The position numbers were made by a program, and so were the translations under genes. Below the pieces are notes generated by a model, which was not told the origin of the DNA, ran no database searches, and saw only the letters and a program-made list of their open reading frames with translations. This document shows, in pieces, positions 29,146 through 39,179 of a stretch of 39,179 nucleotides of DNA; positions within the stretch are counted from its first letter, which is position 1, and each line of letters begins with the position of its first letter. Source of the stretch: Chara braunii (Eukaryota; Streptophyta; Charophyceae; Charales; Characeae); NCBI GenBank assembly GCA_003427395.1, contig BFEA01000186.1, forward strand, positions 1,733,665 to 1,772,843, in the 5' to 3' direction.

Positions 29146-31324
29146 TCAATTTATGACGCAACTTATCTGCTTCTGCATCTCAACCTAAGGCTTTAACCCT
29201 TGTGCGTTCTTATGTTTCTTAAGATTTTTATCCATATTTCTTTTTGAATGGTCAGTACCTTTGTTCTGGGATGGTGAAAAATAGTTGGGGTTTGTGTGCA
29301 TAAGGTAGGGTATAAGTCGCAGAAAATGGTAAAGTTGATTTCCTTAGTGTGTTCGATGTTCTTGTTTAAACTGTGTGTGTAAAAGATTATGGATTGAACC
29401 TTGATAATTGTGTGTGTATTGTGTGAATGCAAATGGACAAACCACAATATCATTGTGAGAGTGATCTTCTGATGCCACATAACCTCTTTGTTTGACTGAT
29501 TGAATCATTTTATTTTTTAGTAATCATAATGATTAAGTGAACCTGCGCGCGCATAATCTTCGTGACACCCGCGATAATGTGCACACTCATCTTTGTTATT
29601 TGAATTAGTTGATCGGACGTTGGTCATGGACCTGAAAGTTGAGGTTCTTTTCTAAAACATTTTAGGTTGCAACTTAGCACAAATGGGTTCCCCTATGCGC
29701 TGATCATTTGCACGCTACCCATCGTGGCGTTTTATCTAGGGGTCGGAAGTGCCGTGAGGGCTGAACGACTCATCCTTTAGCCATTTAACGATGAAAACTG
29801 CAGAGGCTCGAACGATTGTGGATATCACGTGAAGCATTGTCATGAGACTTAGTCGAGAGAGTTCGCATAACTGAATATTATGCGTTCTCTCACACAAGCG
29901 TCCCTCTTAAACCACTACTCCCCCGAAGTTCAAAATTCGAGGGGACTGGTAGGCTGAATTTTGCAATTGGCTATTGGCCTACCGGTAGTACTACGTGGGG
30001 CACATTTGGTTGTTTCATTTTATTTTTTTATTTTTTTTGACTGTTTTCTTTTTCTTATGTTTTTTTTTTTTTTTATACTGTTTTCAGTCGTAACCGTCGT
30101 ACATTCGTTTCCCTTTTTATGGCATGAAATCCCACGATGCCATGACATTTCCACTCTCACTCCACAACTCTCCACATGCTTCAAAAACGTAAATCATTGT
30201 CAACTTTCCATGTTCTACAGGTAGATTCACTCTCTGGCAGCATAGTCCAAAGTAGTGAAGTGAGACCCTTCTTCTTTTGAACCCTAAGTTAGTTTTTTTT
30301 TTTCCTTTTCCTTCACAAAAGAAAACAAAAAAACAAGGATACCGTGGGTGCCACAGCGTTTCGGGCGCCGACAACAACAGTAGACACAAATCATGGCGGT
30401 GTATCTTTTCATGTTCTAGCTTCACTCTCGTTTTGCACATGTCAAAAGTAGGTTGCCAGATGATTCACTCTCGTTTTGGACATGCGGGATTTGTGGAGTG
30501 AGGTCTGCACCGTTTCACGGTGGTACCCCGCTAGTGCTGCAGTCACCCAGGTAGGCCGAGTTTTAAATTGAAATCGCGAACTTCCCCCCTCCCCCCCCCC
30601 TCTTTTTTTTTTCCCCCTTGTCAAAGTGGTCGCCGACCCCCCTCCATTTTCGGCCCTAACTCACTGGACAGTCGATTTTAGGCTGTGGGGGGGAGTAATG
30701 GTTTAAGCATATTTCGTGCGCGGACTACACCTGAAGTCTCACACGAAATAGGTTATGGGTCAAACGCTCACGAAAGGGACGACACACAGCCTGATCATTT
30801 CCTTGCATACGAATGTTGTGGCCAACGCACACACGTGTTTTTATATAAACCCAGACCTATGAACATTTTTCGTACGATCACCCACATATAAATTTTCCTT
30901 GTTTACAATTATTTTGGTGAAATGACAAGGTTCAGGTAGATGGGTCAGCGTGTTGCTAGTGGTGCGCCAGACAACTCACCACTGCTCGCAAATTCCATTT
31001 TGCCCTTAGCGCCATCCAACCTTACCTTTCTTGGGGCACCGCGGGGTGTAGAAGATGGCAGGGTGTTCAGTCCACTTTTGTGCTCGCTAAAGGATTAACC
31101 CTTTTAGGGCGCGCATCAGCCGGCATCTAAGTGTCGAATGGGATCCCATGACTCAGATGAGACCGCACCTTTATGGACACAATATAGTTTTCCATCATCG
31201 CAAACTCTCATGTATTCGCACATGGCTAGTCATTATGATTGAGCCCAGCGACGTGACGTTTATTTATGCAAAGTCTTGCATACGACGTCTGAGCGTTCAG
31301 GTCCGAAAACAGTTACACATCAAG
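29146..31324. other. Non-coding, no gene seen
   Basis: Contains T-rich tracts (30025-30075), a CCCCCGAA/TTCGAGGGG imperfect hairpin near 29920-29944, and a direct repeat TTCACTCTCGTTTTG at about 30420 and 30464. Its right part may be further diverged LTR sequence leading into 31325. Confidence 0.5.
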
Positions 31325-31789
31325 CGAAAGAAGGGGCTAGGCGCGATATTGCTAGTAGGAACAAGTTTTTGTTGGAAAGTGTATTGCGTGGTTAGAATGG
31401 TTGTTCGACCAAAGTAGGATCACGTTCAAGAGATCAGCGCCTCCGACGATGATTCGTGTGCGGGGCCGGTTCGGGCTTTAACCGTGGGTATCCCCTATGC
31501 TACAACGAAAGAGAAACGCCCTCTGCAGGACCACCTCCACGATAACATATGAAAAATCTTTGCATGTGGTCCGGTAGCTCGATTGGGATACGCCCACGCA
31601 AGGGATGGTGACAACTCACGTGGGAAGAGGTAAGTTGTGTCTCACATGACCCTATCCTGTTGTAGGGGCTCATGAGAGGTACGACTGGCGGACTCGACCG
31701 GAGCAGCAAAACACTCTACGTGACAAGTCCTACGAAATCCTGCGTGACGCGTTCGGGAGGGTCCCCTTGTGGGACCGATGCGCTCGACA
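31325..31789 (+). repeat. Diverged 3' end of a related LTR
   Basis: Aligns by eye with about 10913-11390 of the 5' LTR. Shared blocks include GAGATCAGCGCC, CCTATGCTACA, GGTGACAAC, GGTAAGTTGTG, CCTATCCTGT, TGCGTGACGCG and the terminus GATGCGCTCGACA ending at 31789. The sequence after it is not PBS-like, so this is a solo or 3' LTR end. It is much more diverged than the two main LTRs are from each other, so it is not the missing end of the 3' LTR at 24125. Confidence 0.8.
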
Positions 31790-32519
31790 GCGAACATGAC
31801 AACACACACACAAACACATGTGGTTTCTTATCCATTAATAAAACGCACTGACATACTGAACAAACGGTCGTGATTCTACCTCCACTCTTGAGGAGTCGAG
31901 GAAAATCCGATGAAATAGTATGGCAGAGTCGAGCTTTTATTATGAAGTTGTTTTTATAGTGAAGATGACAACATGCACATGGACATGGCAATGAAAAAAT
32001 TTGTCGTCGTTGTGTGTGGTCATAGCGGGGGGCACCAAAATTGCTTAAGCGAGGTTGAATTGATGCATTTGTTAGCTTAGAGCTCGCGGATGGTGCTGCA
32101 AGTGCTTGAGAGTTAAGCAAATGACTCCGTGTGAGCATCTAATGATCTAATGTTTCCAGTTCCATCTCTTTTGTGAAATACAAATTAGAGTGAAATTTGA
32201 AACATCTTGAACATTCAACATTTCTGGTATTAAAAATTGAAAAAAAAAATCAGGGAAGGCCCCATAAGAGAGTTTTTGCCTAAAACTTGGAATTACGGGT
32301 CTGATTCGATTCCCCCTCCCCCCTCCTTTTACAGGGTGCAAAGAGGGACCTCAAGTCTAGCTCTTAAGTGGGGTGCACGACATGCAACTGAAACCCGACT
32401 CCTCTACAAGTCGTTGAGGACCTCTGAAGCGGGCGCCGCGGGAGACAGACACCACTGGTGTTGGCTTCAGTGACGAATGGGTGACCCCTCCTCGGGTTTC
32501 CGAACAGCGGGACACTTAT
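31790..32519. other. Non-coding, no gene seen
   Basis: Unique-looking sequence with a short CA tract at 31803-31815. Nothing recognisable. Confidence 0.5.
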
Positions 32520-32614
32520 GTGCGTGCATGTGTGTGTGTGTGTATATGTATGTGTATGTGTGTATGTGTGTATGTGTGTGTGTGTGTATGTGTGTGTGTG
32601 TGTGTGAGAAAGCG

Positions 32615-32682
<68 letters not shown>

Positions 32683-32904
32683 CTCTGATAAACATAACAT
32701 CATGACACATGTCATGCAAGGAAAAATCAGACAATCGCAATCCCTTAGCTCCTTGTAATCATACCCCTGACCAGTGCGACCTTAACTTCAGGGGTATGAT
32801 TGCGAGGGGTTGGGGGAATGTCGATTGTCGAGTTTTTCCTTGCATGATACATCTATGTTGCCACGTTTATTAGAGAGTTTATTTCCATCTCTCTCTGTGT
32901 CACA

Positions 32905-32992
<88 letters not shown>

Positions 32993-32993
32993 N

Positions 32994-33080
<87 letters not shown>

Positions 33081-33100
33081 ACATGCACACACACACACAT
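32520..33100. repeat. Palindromic microsatellite foldback: (TG)n(GA)n - arm - loop - arm - (CT)n(CA)n
   Basis: Impure (TG)n at 32528-32607 and (GA)n at 32616-32680 are followed by an imperfect inverted repeat of about 90 bp: left arm 32681-32770, loop 32771-32787, right arm 32788-32878. A short CT tract and (CA)n at about 32900-33100 follow. The arms share TGATTACAAG/CATACCCCTGA-type and TCATGCAAGGAAAAA blocks. One N lies at 32993. 33101-33640 holds no gene. Confidence 0.8.
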
Positions 33101-33643
33101 AGCACGTGCTAAAACCTATCACATAGTTCAAAAACAATTTATGAAGAGAAAGTATGTAAAACCCTCACACACCATAAACTACGAAAGAAAGTACGTAGAG
33201 CGTTCATAAACCATCATTATAGCGGACGATGTCATCAAATCACTTGTAAAGGATCACAACCGTTAAACTCCGACAAACCATGACAGACAAAGTTGTCATC
33301 ACGACATTCAACGTAAGAGTGACAACAGGAAGAGGAAGAGGATAAAAAAGGTTCATGAGAGTAAGAGAGGAGGAAAAAAAAGGGGGGAAATCAAAATTTA
33401 AAAACAAGAGGAGAATACGGAGGACAGGAGGAAGGTGGTTTGATATAAACGAGAAAAAAAAGAAGAGACAAAAGGGAGGGCGAAGGTTCTAGATGTTGTG
33501 TTACCATCTTTGACCGACAAGATTTGTTGTAGGAACGTTGAGCGGTTGCAATCATCCAGGAACAATGATTCATTGACCTTGCCAGCAATATCGAGTCTCA
33601 TCGTGAGCATGATCCCGCAACGAAGATCCCTCCGAAAACACGC

Positions 33644-33825
33644 ATACACACACATACATCTACACTCACTCACTCTGAGTCACACACACACACACACACA
33701 CTCAATCATTAACTCTCTCTCGCGCGTTGGAATAACAAAAGAGGTGGGTTCGAGAAAGGTATAGGCTATACGCGAACCATTTTCATGACGTGCACTATCA
33801 AAACGCGCGCGCGCGCGCGTGCGCG

Positions 33826-33873
<48 letters not shown>

Positions 33874-33958
33874 CATTGGTCCCCCTGAGTGGCATTGTCG
33901 TGTGCGCCAGACTGTTTCGTGAGACTTTCATTGACTCATCAAAAGGTTGAATGTGTGT

Positions 33959-34008
<50 letters not shown>

Positions 34009-34025
34009 GAGAGAGAGAGAGAGAG
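33644..34025. repeat. Second palindromic microsatellite cluster with (CG)n tract
   Basis: In order: (CA)n (about 33680-33701), CTCTCTCTCGCGCG (33714-33727), spacer, (CG)n (about 33803-33840, alternating purine-pyrimidine, Z-DNA prone), (GA)n (33841-33871), a unique stretch with the hammerhead relic, (TG)n (33953-34003), and (GA)n (34008-34025). The order is mirror-symmetric around the spacer. Confidence 0.75.
33905..33951 (-). ncRNA. Decayed hammerhead-like motif
   Basis: The minus strand matches the hammerhead at 7144-7202 over TTCAAC..TTGATGAGTC..TGAAAGTC..ACGAAACAGTCTG. Core C3 is T here, stem II has a C.C mismatch, and the 5' strand of stem III is replaced by a (CA)n tract. It is not expected to cleave. 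Confidence 0.5.
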
Positions 34026-34079
34026 GAAGAAGCGGCACGACGTTAAGCACACACGACAGGAGAACGACAGGTCGACGAG

Positions 34080-35083
34080 CATGAAAGATGGGGAGTGACA
34101 CTCACCTTTGTGAAGCAATAGAAGGAGGTCGAAGGCGACATGGTAGGCGACGAACTATCTCCAACAAGGTGATTGCAACAGCAAGGGGCGTGTGGACTGC
34201 AACACTTTTTTCCCGGTGGCGCCCAAAACACGACAAGTTCAAATTCCAACCGGTCGCGCCTCGCTGCTGAAGGGCATCTTACAAAGATGCATTCCTGGCA
34301 GGAGGGCATAGTAGATAAACACTAGGGATACGGGACCGACGGTCTGGTAAGGGCGTCCCCAAAAGTTGCACCCCTTGCTGACGGAGGCCAGCAGGAAAGT
34401 TCAGAGGCCCTAGGGGCATGACATGGTTAGTTGGCCCCTGAAGGGGCATACTGCAAATAAATAGATTTCGGAGGGGCATTTTAATTTTTTTTCTCCCCCC
34501 AAAAATGGAAAGCTTGTTTTTTGGGTGGGGTGCTGTGTGACTACGTGCACTTCAAATGGTGTCCAACTGGGTGGCCTGACAGAGTCCAACCGTGTGACCA
34601 CACGGGTACCCAAAGCCTCAAATTCGCGGTACCAAATGCCGCAAAAAGTTTGAGACTTTAGGTCCTGGGGCATGGTCCCACTAGCAACCGGATAAGATAG
34701 AAAAGAGTTTGTGTGGCAGTTGAGTGACCCAAATCCTGTGGTGCAGTACTGGTGATCCCATGGTCAATATTTTACATGCATTACCCGAAAAAGTAAGGAG
34801 ATTTTGGTTCCCCTCCTCCTCTCCTTAACACTGGGCATGCCGGTGCAAAGGAAGCTTCCCGCCAAAATCTTTTCAATCCGTTGGGGGCATGGCCAACCCC
34901 AAAAGAGAGCGGGGTCGGCCATAGACCCACCGGATAGAAGATTTTCAATATTTTGTTTGCTGTTATGCAGTTATCTCATTGGGTGGAGCCCTCCTTCAAT
35001 CACGGAGTATATGGAGGGCGTCAGGATCACTGCTGACAGAAGTTGAGTTTATTCCAGAAAATATGGCAGTTACTTCCTGCACT

Positions 35084-35084
<1 letters not shown>
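34080..35084. other. Non-coding region with repeated GGGGCAT motif
   Basis: GGGCAT or GGGGCAT(TTT) occurs near 34272, 34305, 34415, 34445, 34475 and 34668. The reverse complement AAAATGCCCC recurs at 38050-38330 on the other side of the LINE. No gene is seen. Confidence 0.5.
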
Positions 35085-35116
<32 letters not shown>

Positions 35117-35777
35117 GAGGAACACAAAATTCATTACCAAGTTGAACAGAGGCCGGGAATCCTCACGAACAACCCGATACAAACTTTTGGGGCCTTTACC
35201 CAGTATAGGTTGTGCTGGAAACTGAGTCCAACGTCCCAAAATCATACTTTTACCTCTTAAATCTGTCAATTATCTAGTAGTCCTCCAAAATCACATGAAG
35301 CACAAAAAAAGAGGTGTTTCCTATGGAAAAGCAGACTCCCTTTAAGTCCTACTGCACAAGGCAGTCTTTCCATCCAAAGCTCCTTTCTTCCCTTTCAGTC
35401 TAAAACGACTCATTTAAAGGATTAACAAGTAAGGCATTTCAATGACCGTCTTTCTTAATGACCAGTTTCTGCTGTCCTACGGCGGTTTCAGCCACTGGGC
35501 ATAAGAAAGTTTCTTACCTGATAAAATAGTCACTATTTTATTCTCCTTTGCTCATCTGCGCATAAACCATTGATAAGTTTTCCTCCTACTTTTATGACAG
35601 CCTTGCCAGTTTGTAATTATTGTCCGCCTGATATTTCATTTTATTTGATGTTGCTGCTCCTGAATTACAATCTTTATATTTTTGAATACTCGAGCATTCC
35701 TAACTCGCCAGATTTCCTGTAAAATAATTCCTCTACAAACCGTGGCTATATAGCCTCAACCGCTGTCATAGCCACCA

Positions 35778-36650
35778 TCATGATGAGGCAGTATTCCATA
35801 TAGTATCTAGGCATCCGACCAAGTCCATGAGGAGGAAATGTCTTTCTTCCAGATATCTAACCACCACATCAAAATCTCGCCTGCCAACGAACAACAGAGT
35901 TACAAATGGGAGTTGTTTTCTCACCCCCAGGCTGTAGAAACCACTAAAAAGGACTATAGTTAAAGTAGGCTCGTATCCTTTTGTGATGGCAACCAAGTTA
36001 GTACTTTCCGAAAGGCTTGCCAATCCGGATGGTTGTGTTGTCCATTCGTGGCTTTATCCAGTCTCCTTGAGGCTGTCTGTATCGGTTTCCTTGTAGATAG
36101 ATCTCTCAGTTTCCTCATCGCCACCTTTGGCTTATAAGCCACCAGTGGGATGGTACTTGATTCCCGTCCTGTTTTGTTGAGAACCTTCCAAGCAAGGGTC
36201 AGTGGTTCCACATGAAAGCTCGTTGTTGTTCTCAGAAAGTTTATTTGCTTACCATCTGGAGAAATCATTACTTTTGCTTCCTGCAGATGAAGAGTTGTGG
36301 GTATGCTGCTTTCCCCCACTTTCTTCAAGCATTGGAATGCCTTTAGTCCCCTAGAAGCCAACGAGGTGGACCATTCTTCCACTCTTATGCCTGCTTGCAG
36401 GTCCGGACCCACTACTTTCCACAGTGTTCCTGGAGTATTATCTGCTAAAATCCATGTGTCCATACCTTGTTCCACTTCCAACCTCAGCAGACTGGTCGAC
36501 GACGCTGGGATTGCTGCAGTTATCTGCTGTAAGTGCTGGTAAACCCTGCGAAGCCTTGGTAATTTTTTTTTTCAATTCGTTCTCTGAAATCCAATGATCC
36601 TTTTTGAATTCCATATATGCTTGATCTGCAGTACTCCTTTTTCTATCCAC
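35778..36650 (-). pseudogene. LINE ORF2 C-terminal region
   Basis: Open segments 36650-36438, 36481-35960 and 36023-35778 are in three frames. They contain GTLWKVVGPDLQAGIRVEEW, PLTLAWKVLNKTGRE and WQAFRKVLTWLPSQKDTSLL, which resembles the W..LF..WLP..K..LLW stretch of plant L1-like elements. No intact zinc knuckle or RNase H is seen. 35116-35777 is the 3' non-coding part. Confidence 0.65.
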
Positions 36651-36912
36651 GCCCGTTCAAAGGCCCCACCTCCTTCACCTGCAGAAAACACTATTAGTTA
36701 ACTTGTGTAATTAGCGAATTTTCAAATAATACTTGATTTACTACTTCTTGCTTGGATGTTGGCTACTTAACAAAACGAGGGATCAACGTTTTCCAAGCTT
36801 GAAGTATATATTGCCAAAGTTGAGACTTCAGCCTTCTATTAGCAAAGGAGGGTATCAACAAGTAAACCCATACACGCTTTGACTCAGAAAGATTTTACTC
36901 CTGGCCAAGAAC

Positions 36913-37757
36913 TTACTTTGCTAATTGTATCCACAGTTTGGAGTTATCATCTAGCATGTCATTGACCGGCCATTTAGTTAGCAGTGCCATGTTCTGTTGA
37001 AGCGGATCTAGCAGGCCTAGACCTCCCTCCTGTCTTGTCTGAGTTACTGTCGCCCAGACAACTTTAGTAATAAACCCTTCCTCCTCATCTGACCCGGGTT
37101 TGCACAGATATTTGGCGGCAGCCCTCTTGATCCCTTTGTAGGCCTCATCTCCCAACCTTCTTATTGTGAGTGGAAACCAAAGGAGAGAAAGCAGCAGATG
37201 AAAGAACCAGGGTCCGCCCAAAAAGGGACAGCTTGAAATTTCTTTGTCAACTCAGAATGCGCCCTACGACCTTTTGGGTTAGCAACAGATCTTGCGATTT
37301 GGAGCAATCTGAAAGAGAGACTAACACGCCTAGGAATCTTTCTGATTCTTCAGACGAAATTTGCCTCAGTCCCCAGTTAACCTTAAGAGTAAAGCATGAT
37401 GGCAGAAAAAACACAGACTTATGCCAATTTATAGATGCCTCAGATAGAATACAATATGTATCTAGTACTTCTTTCAATTCACCTAAAGCTAATTCTGTAT
37501 TCTCACAAACAAGTGTAAAGGGAGGGGGTTACAACCATACCCGTTATTATGGGATTTTTTCTTATATTGTCGAGTAAAGTTTCCAATTGCAAGACAAATA
37601 GCAAGGGGGCTAAAGAACAACCCTGTCGCAACGATCGCGTCAGTTGGAATTCCTCTGACAAGCGGCCATTCACGAGCACTGCGGAGGTGGAGTGTGCTTG
37701 CACTGTTGTTGGAACCACCACCCTCAAATCATTTGTGATTTGATGGTTGGGAAACAC
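36913..37757 (-). pseudogene. LINE reverse transcriptase, palm/thumb part
   Basis: VLVNGRLSEEFQLTRSLRQG and CSLAPLLFVLQLE (37757-37503) are the RT block with the R-x-R/L-RQGCPLSP-type motif. SEASINWHKSVFFL and ERFLGVLVS (37477-37247) are the post-catalytic blocks. GFITKVVWATVTQTRQEGGL and GLLDPLQQNMALLTKWP (37221-36913) are the thumb-like end, matching the W..C.P...GGLG..D....N.ALL.KW pattern. The YADD-type catalytic motif would lie between the first two blocks, around 37480-37500, and is not recognisable. Each block is in a different frame. Confidence 0.8.
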
Positions 37758-37770
37758 TCGACCGTGATTT

Positions 37771-38480
37771 CAGGTGGGAGGTCTCTGTTTTTTTTTTTTT
37801 TTTTTTTTCCCTTTCTCCTGTTGTCTCACCCCAGAAATTCGTAATGAACCTGTAGGGCCGCTGCCACTTAGTGTCACACTGGATCGGCCACACTCCTATC
37901 CGACTGCTAATGGGACCACACCCCTGGTGTGAGTATGCCCTGGGTAATGCTCCCAGCAATTTGCCCGGCCTCGTTCAATATTTTGCAACGAATATATGAT
38001 TTCATAAAAAAGATGAGGCATAATGTGCAAAGTACCCCCAGAAGTTAAGATATGTTCCAAAATGCCCTTAAAAGATGTGGTTAGAGCGGAATGCCCCTCT
38101 GACAAACATAATCTTTTGTGAAATACCCCTGGCATTGGGTGGACCCCCATCTTTGCAAAACAACCCTACTGGGTATTGTCCAACTGTGTAAAATGCCCCA
38201 GTACTTGACAACTTCTCTTAGGCGCTATTGCAAAAGGCCAAGGCCCAAACGAGGAGGTCCAGATTGCAAAGTTGCACACCCGTACCCCTACTGGGTACCG
38301 TCCCGTCCAACTTTGTAAAATGCCCCAGTACTTGCCAACACACCTGCCTGACAGGGGAACAACACAAATATTTCGGGCCAAAAGGGCATCCCGGTCACCC
38401 ATACCTTTCAGGGGCATTTTGGCATGTACTCTCAGCTTATGAGCGTATTTTGCAAATTATACCAAAAAAAACGGGGGACG
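37771..38480. other. Non-coding: T21 tract and repeated AAAATGCCCC motif
   Basis: T-run at 37788-37808 (an A-tail on the minus strand, perhaps of another retroelement). CAAAATGCCC, GGAATGCCCC and GTAAAATGCCCCAGTACTTG occur between 38048 and 38335; the last occurs twice, 128 bp apart, at about 38187 and 38315. No gene is seen. Confidence 0.5.
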
Positions 38481-38773
38481 TGCCAGACAGAGCCTGGTGG
38501 TAGCCGGTGCGCGAGGCCAAAGATTGGGAACGGGGAGGGGTTTATGCTGCCCTACGTGGGGCTTGGGTTTGGGCGCGCGTTCAAAGCCAGCAGCTCTCTC
38601 GCGGAACAGCTTCGTGGCACAGCTCGCAGGAGTCGTGGGAGTAGTGGCCTACCCAACGACCGGGGCAGCCGACGTCAGCGTTTGTTCAGGGGGAGGGCCG
38701 GTGCTTCTTCATCATCAATCGTAATCCTCAGTGTTAGCTGAACAACAGGACGAAAAATTGAGTGTCCGTCAAC
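38481..38773 (+). promoter_or_regulatory. GC-rich promoter/5' UTR of RPT1 (inferred)
   Basis: Non-repetitive, GC-rich sequence between the repeat region and the RPT1 ATG. No TATA box is evident. The start context AACATGGC suits plant translation initiation. Transcription start not determined. Confidence 0.45.
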
Positions 38774-38854
38774 ATGGCTGCAGATATGGAGGAGGACAAG
38801 AAGGAGCAGCCACGGGCCCTCGATGAAGATGATATTGCTCTTCTGAAAACTTAC
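38774..38854 (+). CDS. RPT1: 26S proteasome regulatory AAA-ATPase subunit 7 (RPT1), first exon
   Basis: ATG at 38774 opens 27 codons: MAADMEEDKKEQ followed by [15 protein letters not shown]. The second block matches the conserved N-terminus of plant RPT1, which reads [20 protein letters not shown]. A consensus donor GTAAGT follows at 38855-38860, directly after the Tyr codon (phase 0). RPT1 is one of six ATPases of the 19S particle base that unfold substrates and open the 20S gate. The remaining roughly 400 residues, including the AAA+ module, lie beyond the window. This exon is the only coding sequence here without damage. Confidence 0.85.
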
Positions 38855-39026
38855 GTAAGTGCTTGCTATGCTATTGTATTGTGTTGCGTCAATTCAGACT
38901 TGAGGTGGTCCGAAGGAAGCAGCTGAATGGATTAATTGTAGTAATTGTAATGGACGGTTGCGCCCTTACCCCGTGATTCACTGGATGAAATGTAGTAGAT
39001 GTACTCGATCGACTGGGTGAGGGGTA

Positions 39027-39078
<52 letters not shown>

Positions 39079-39131
39079 GTAAATTGTCACCGTAACAAAC
39101 CCTTTTCCACCCAGATGAGTAGATCCAAATT

Positions 39132-39179
<48 letters not shown>
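38855..39179 (+). other. RPT1 intron 1 (partial) with microsatellites
   Basis: Begins GTAAGT. It contains (TG)n at 39032-39077 and a composite (TG)n(GA)n at 39132-39179 running off the window end. No acceptor was recognised. Confidence 0.7.

Larger units (their letters stand above)
35085..37770 (-). mobile_element. L1-like non-LTR retrotransposon (LINE), 5'-truncated
   Basis: Minus-strand coding relics of RT and the region after it run from 37757 down to about 35778, in at least five frame segments. A non-coding 3' part ends with AATGAATTTTGTGTTCCTCC and a 31-base poly(A), seen as T at 35085-35115 on the plus strand. The 5' part (endonuclease and RT fingers) is missing, as is usual for LINE insertions. 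The 5' end lies close to another T-run (37788-37808). No clear target-site duplication was found. Confidence 0.82.

Noticed and set aside
31325-31789. Missing end of the 3' LTR truncated at 24125
   Set aside because: It is far more diverged from the 5' LTR than the rest of the 3' LTR is, so it belongs to a different, older element.
32467-33137. Open frames of Cys-Val, Thr-His or Arg-Glu repeats
   Set aside because: Direct translations of (TG)n, (CA)n and (GA)n tracts.

Overview
This looks like an intergenic stretch of a large, repeat-rich plant-lineage nuclear genome. A streptophyte green alga such as Chara fits best, but that is an inference. It rests on three things: a 27-residue first exon at the right edge that matches the N-terminus of plant RPT1 (26S proteasome ATPase subunit 7), a tRNA-Asp-type primer binding site like those of plant Ty3/gypsy elements, and a Penelope-like retroelement with an N-terminal GIY-YIG domain, the Chlamys type known from green algae and spike mosses. 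Almost everything else is decayed transposon sequence, microsatellite or assembly artefact.

Layout. 1-2723: decayed hAT transposase gene (+). 2907-4015: a degenerate, roughly 60-bp-period array of small hairpins with a near-invariant ATAAGTT loop. 4855-5613 and 28375-29145: two copies of an unidentified repeat. 5787-24125: one Ty3/gypsy LTR retrotransposon (+) with very large LTRs. Its 5' LTR is about 5.6 kb (5787-11390), followed by the PBS (11393-11410), gag, protease, RT, RNase H, an integrase split by a 1.65-kb internal inversion (16916-18562), a 3' non-coding part, a purine tract, and a 3' LTR cut off at 24125 that holds an untrimmed Nextera junction adaptor and a 715-N gap. 24126-28100: a Penelope-like element on the minus strand (low-complexity N-terminus, GIY-YIG endonuclease, CxC linker, RT), missing its RT C-terminus. 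31325-31789: a diverged 3' end of a related LTR. 32520-34025: palindromically arranged microsatellites. 35085-37770: a 5'-truncated L1-like LINE (-) with a poly(A) tail. 38774-38854: RPT1 exon 1, followed by intron to the end.

The most notable signals are (i) a complete type III hammerhead ribozyme fold on the minus strand inside the giant LTR, with a decayed relative near 33.9 kb; (ii) two adjacent hairpins just upstream of the PBS whose stems change in a compensatory way between the LTR at 11.2 kb and the diverged LTR at 31.6 kb; (iii) the permuted Penelope-like element; (iv) the ATAAGTT-loop hairpin array behind the hAT gene; and (v) the integrase inversion. All transposon genes carry several stops and frameshifts, so none is expected to be active here. 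The only likely functional host gene is RPT1.
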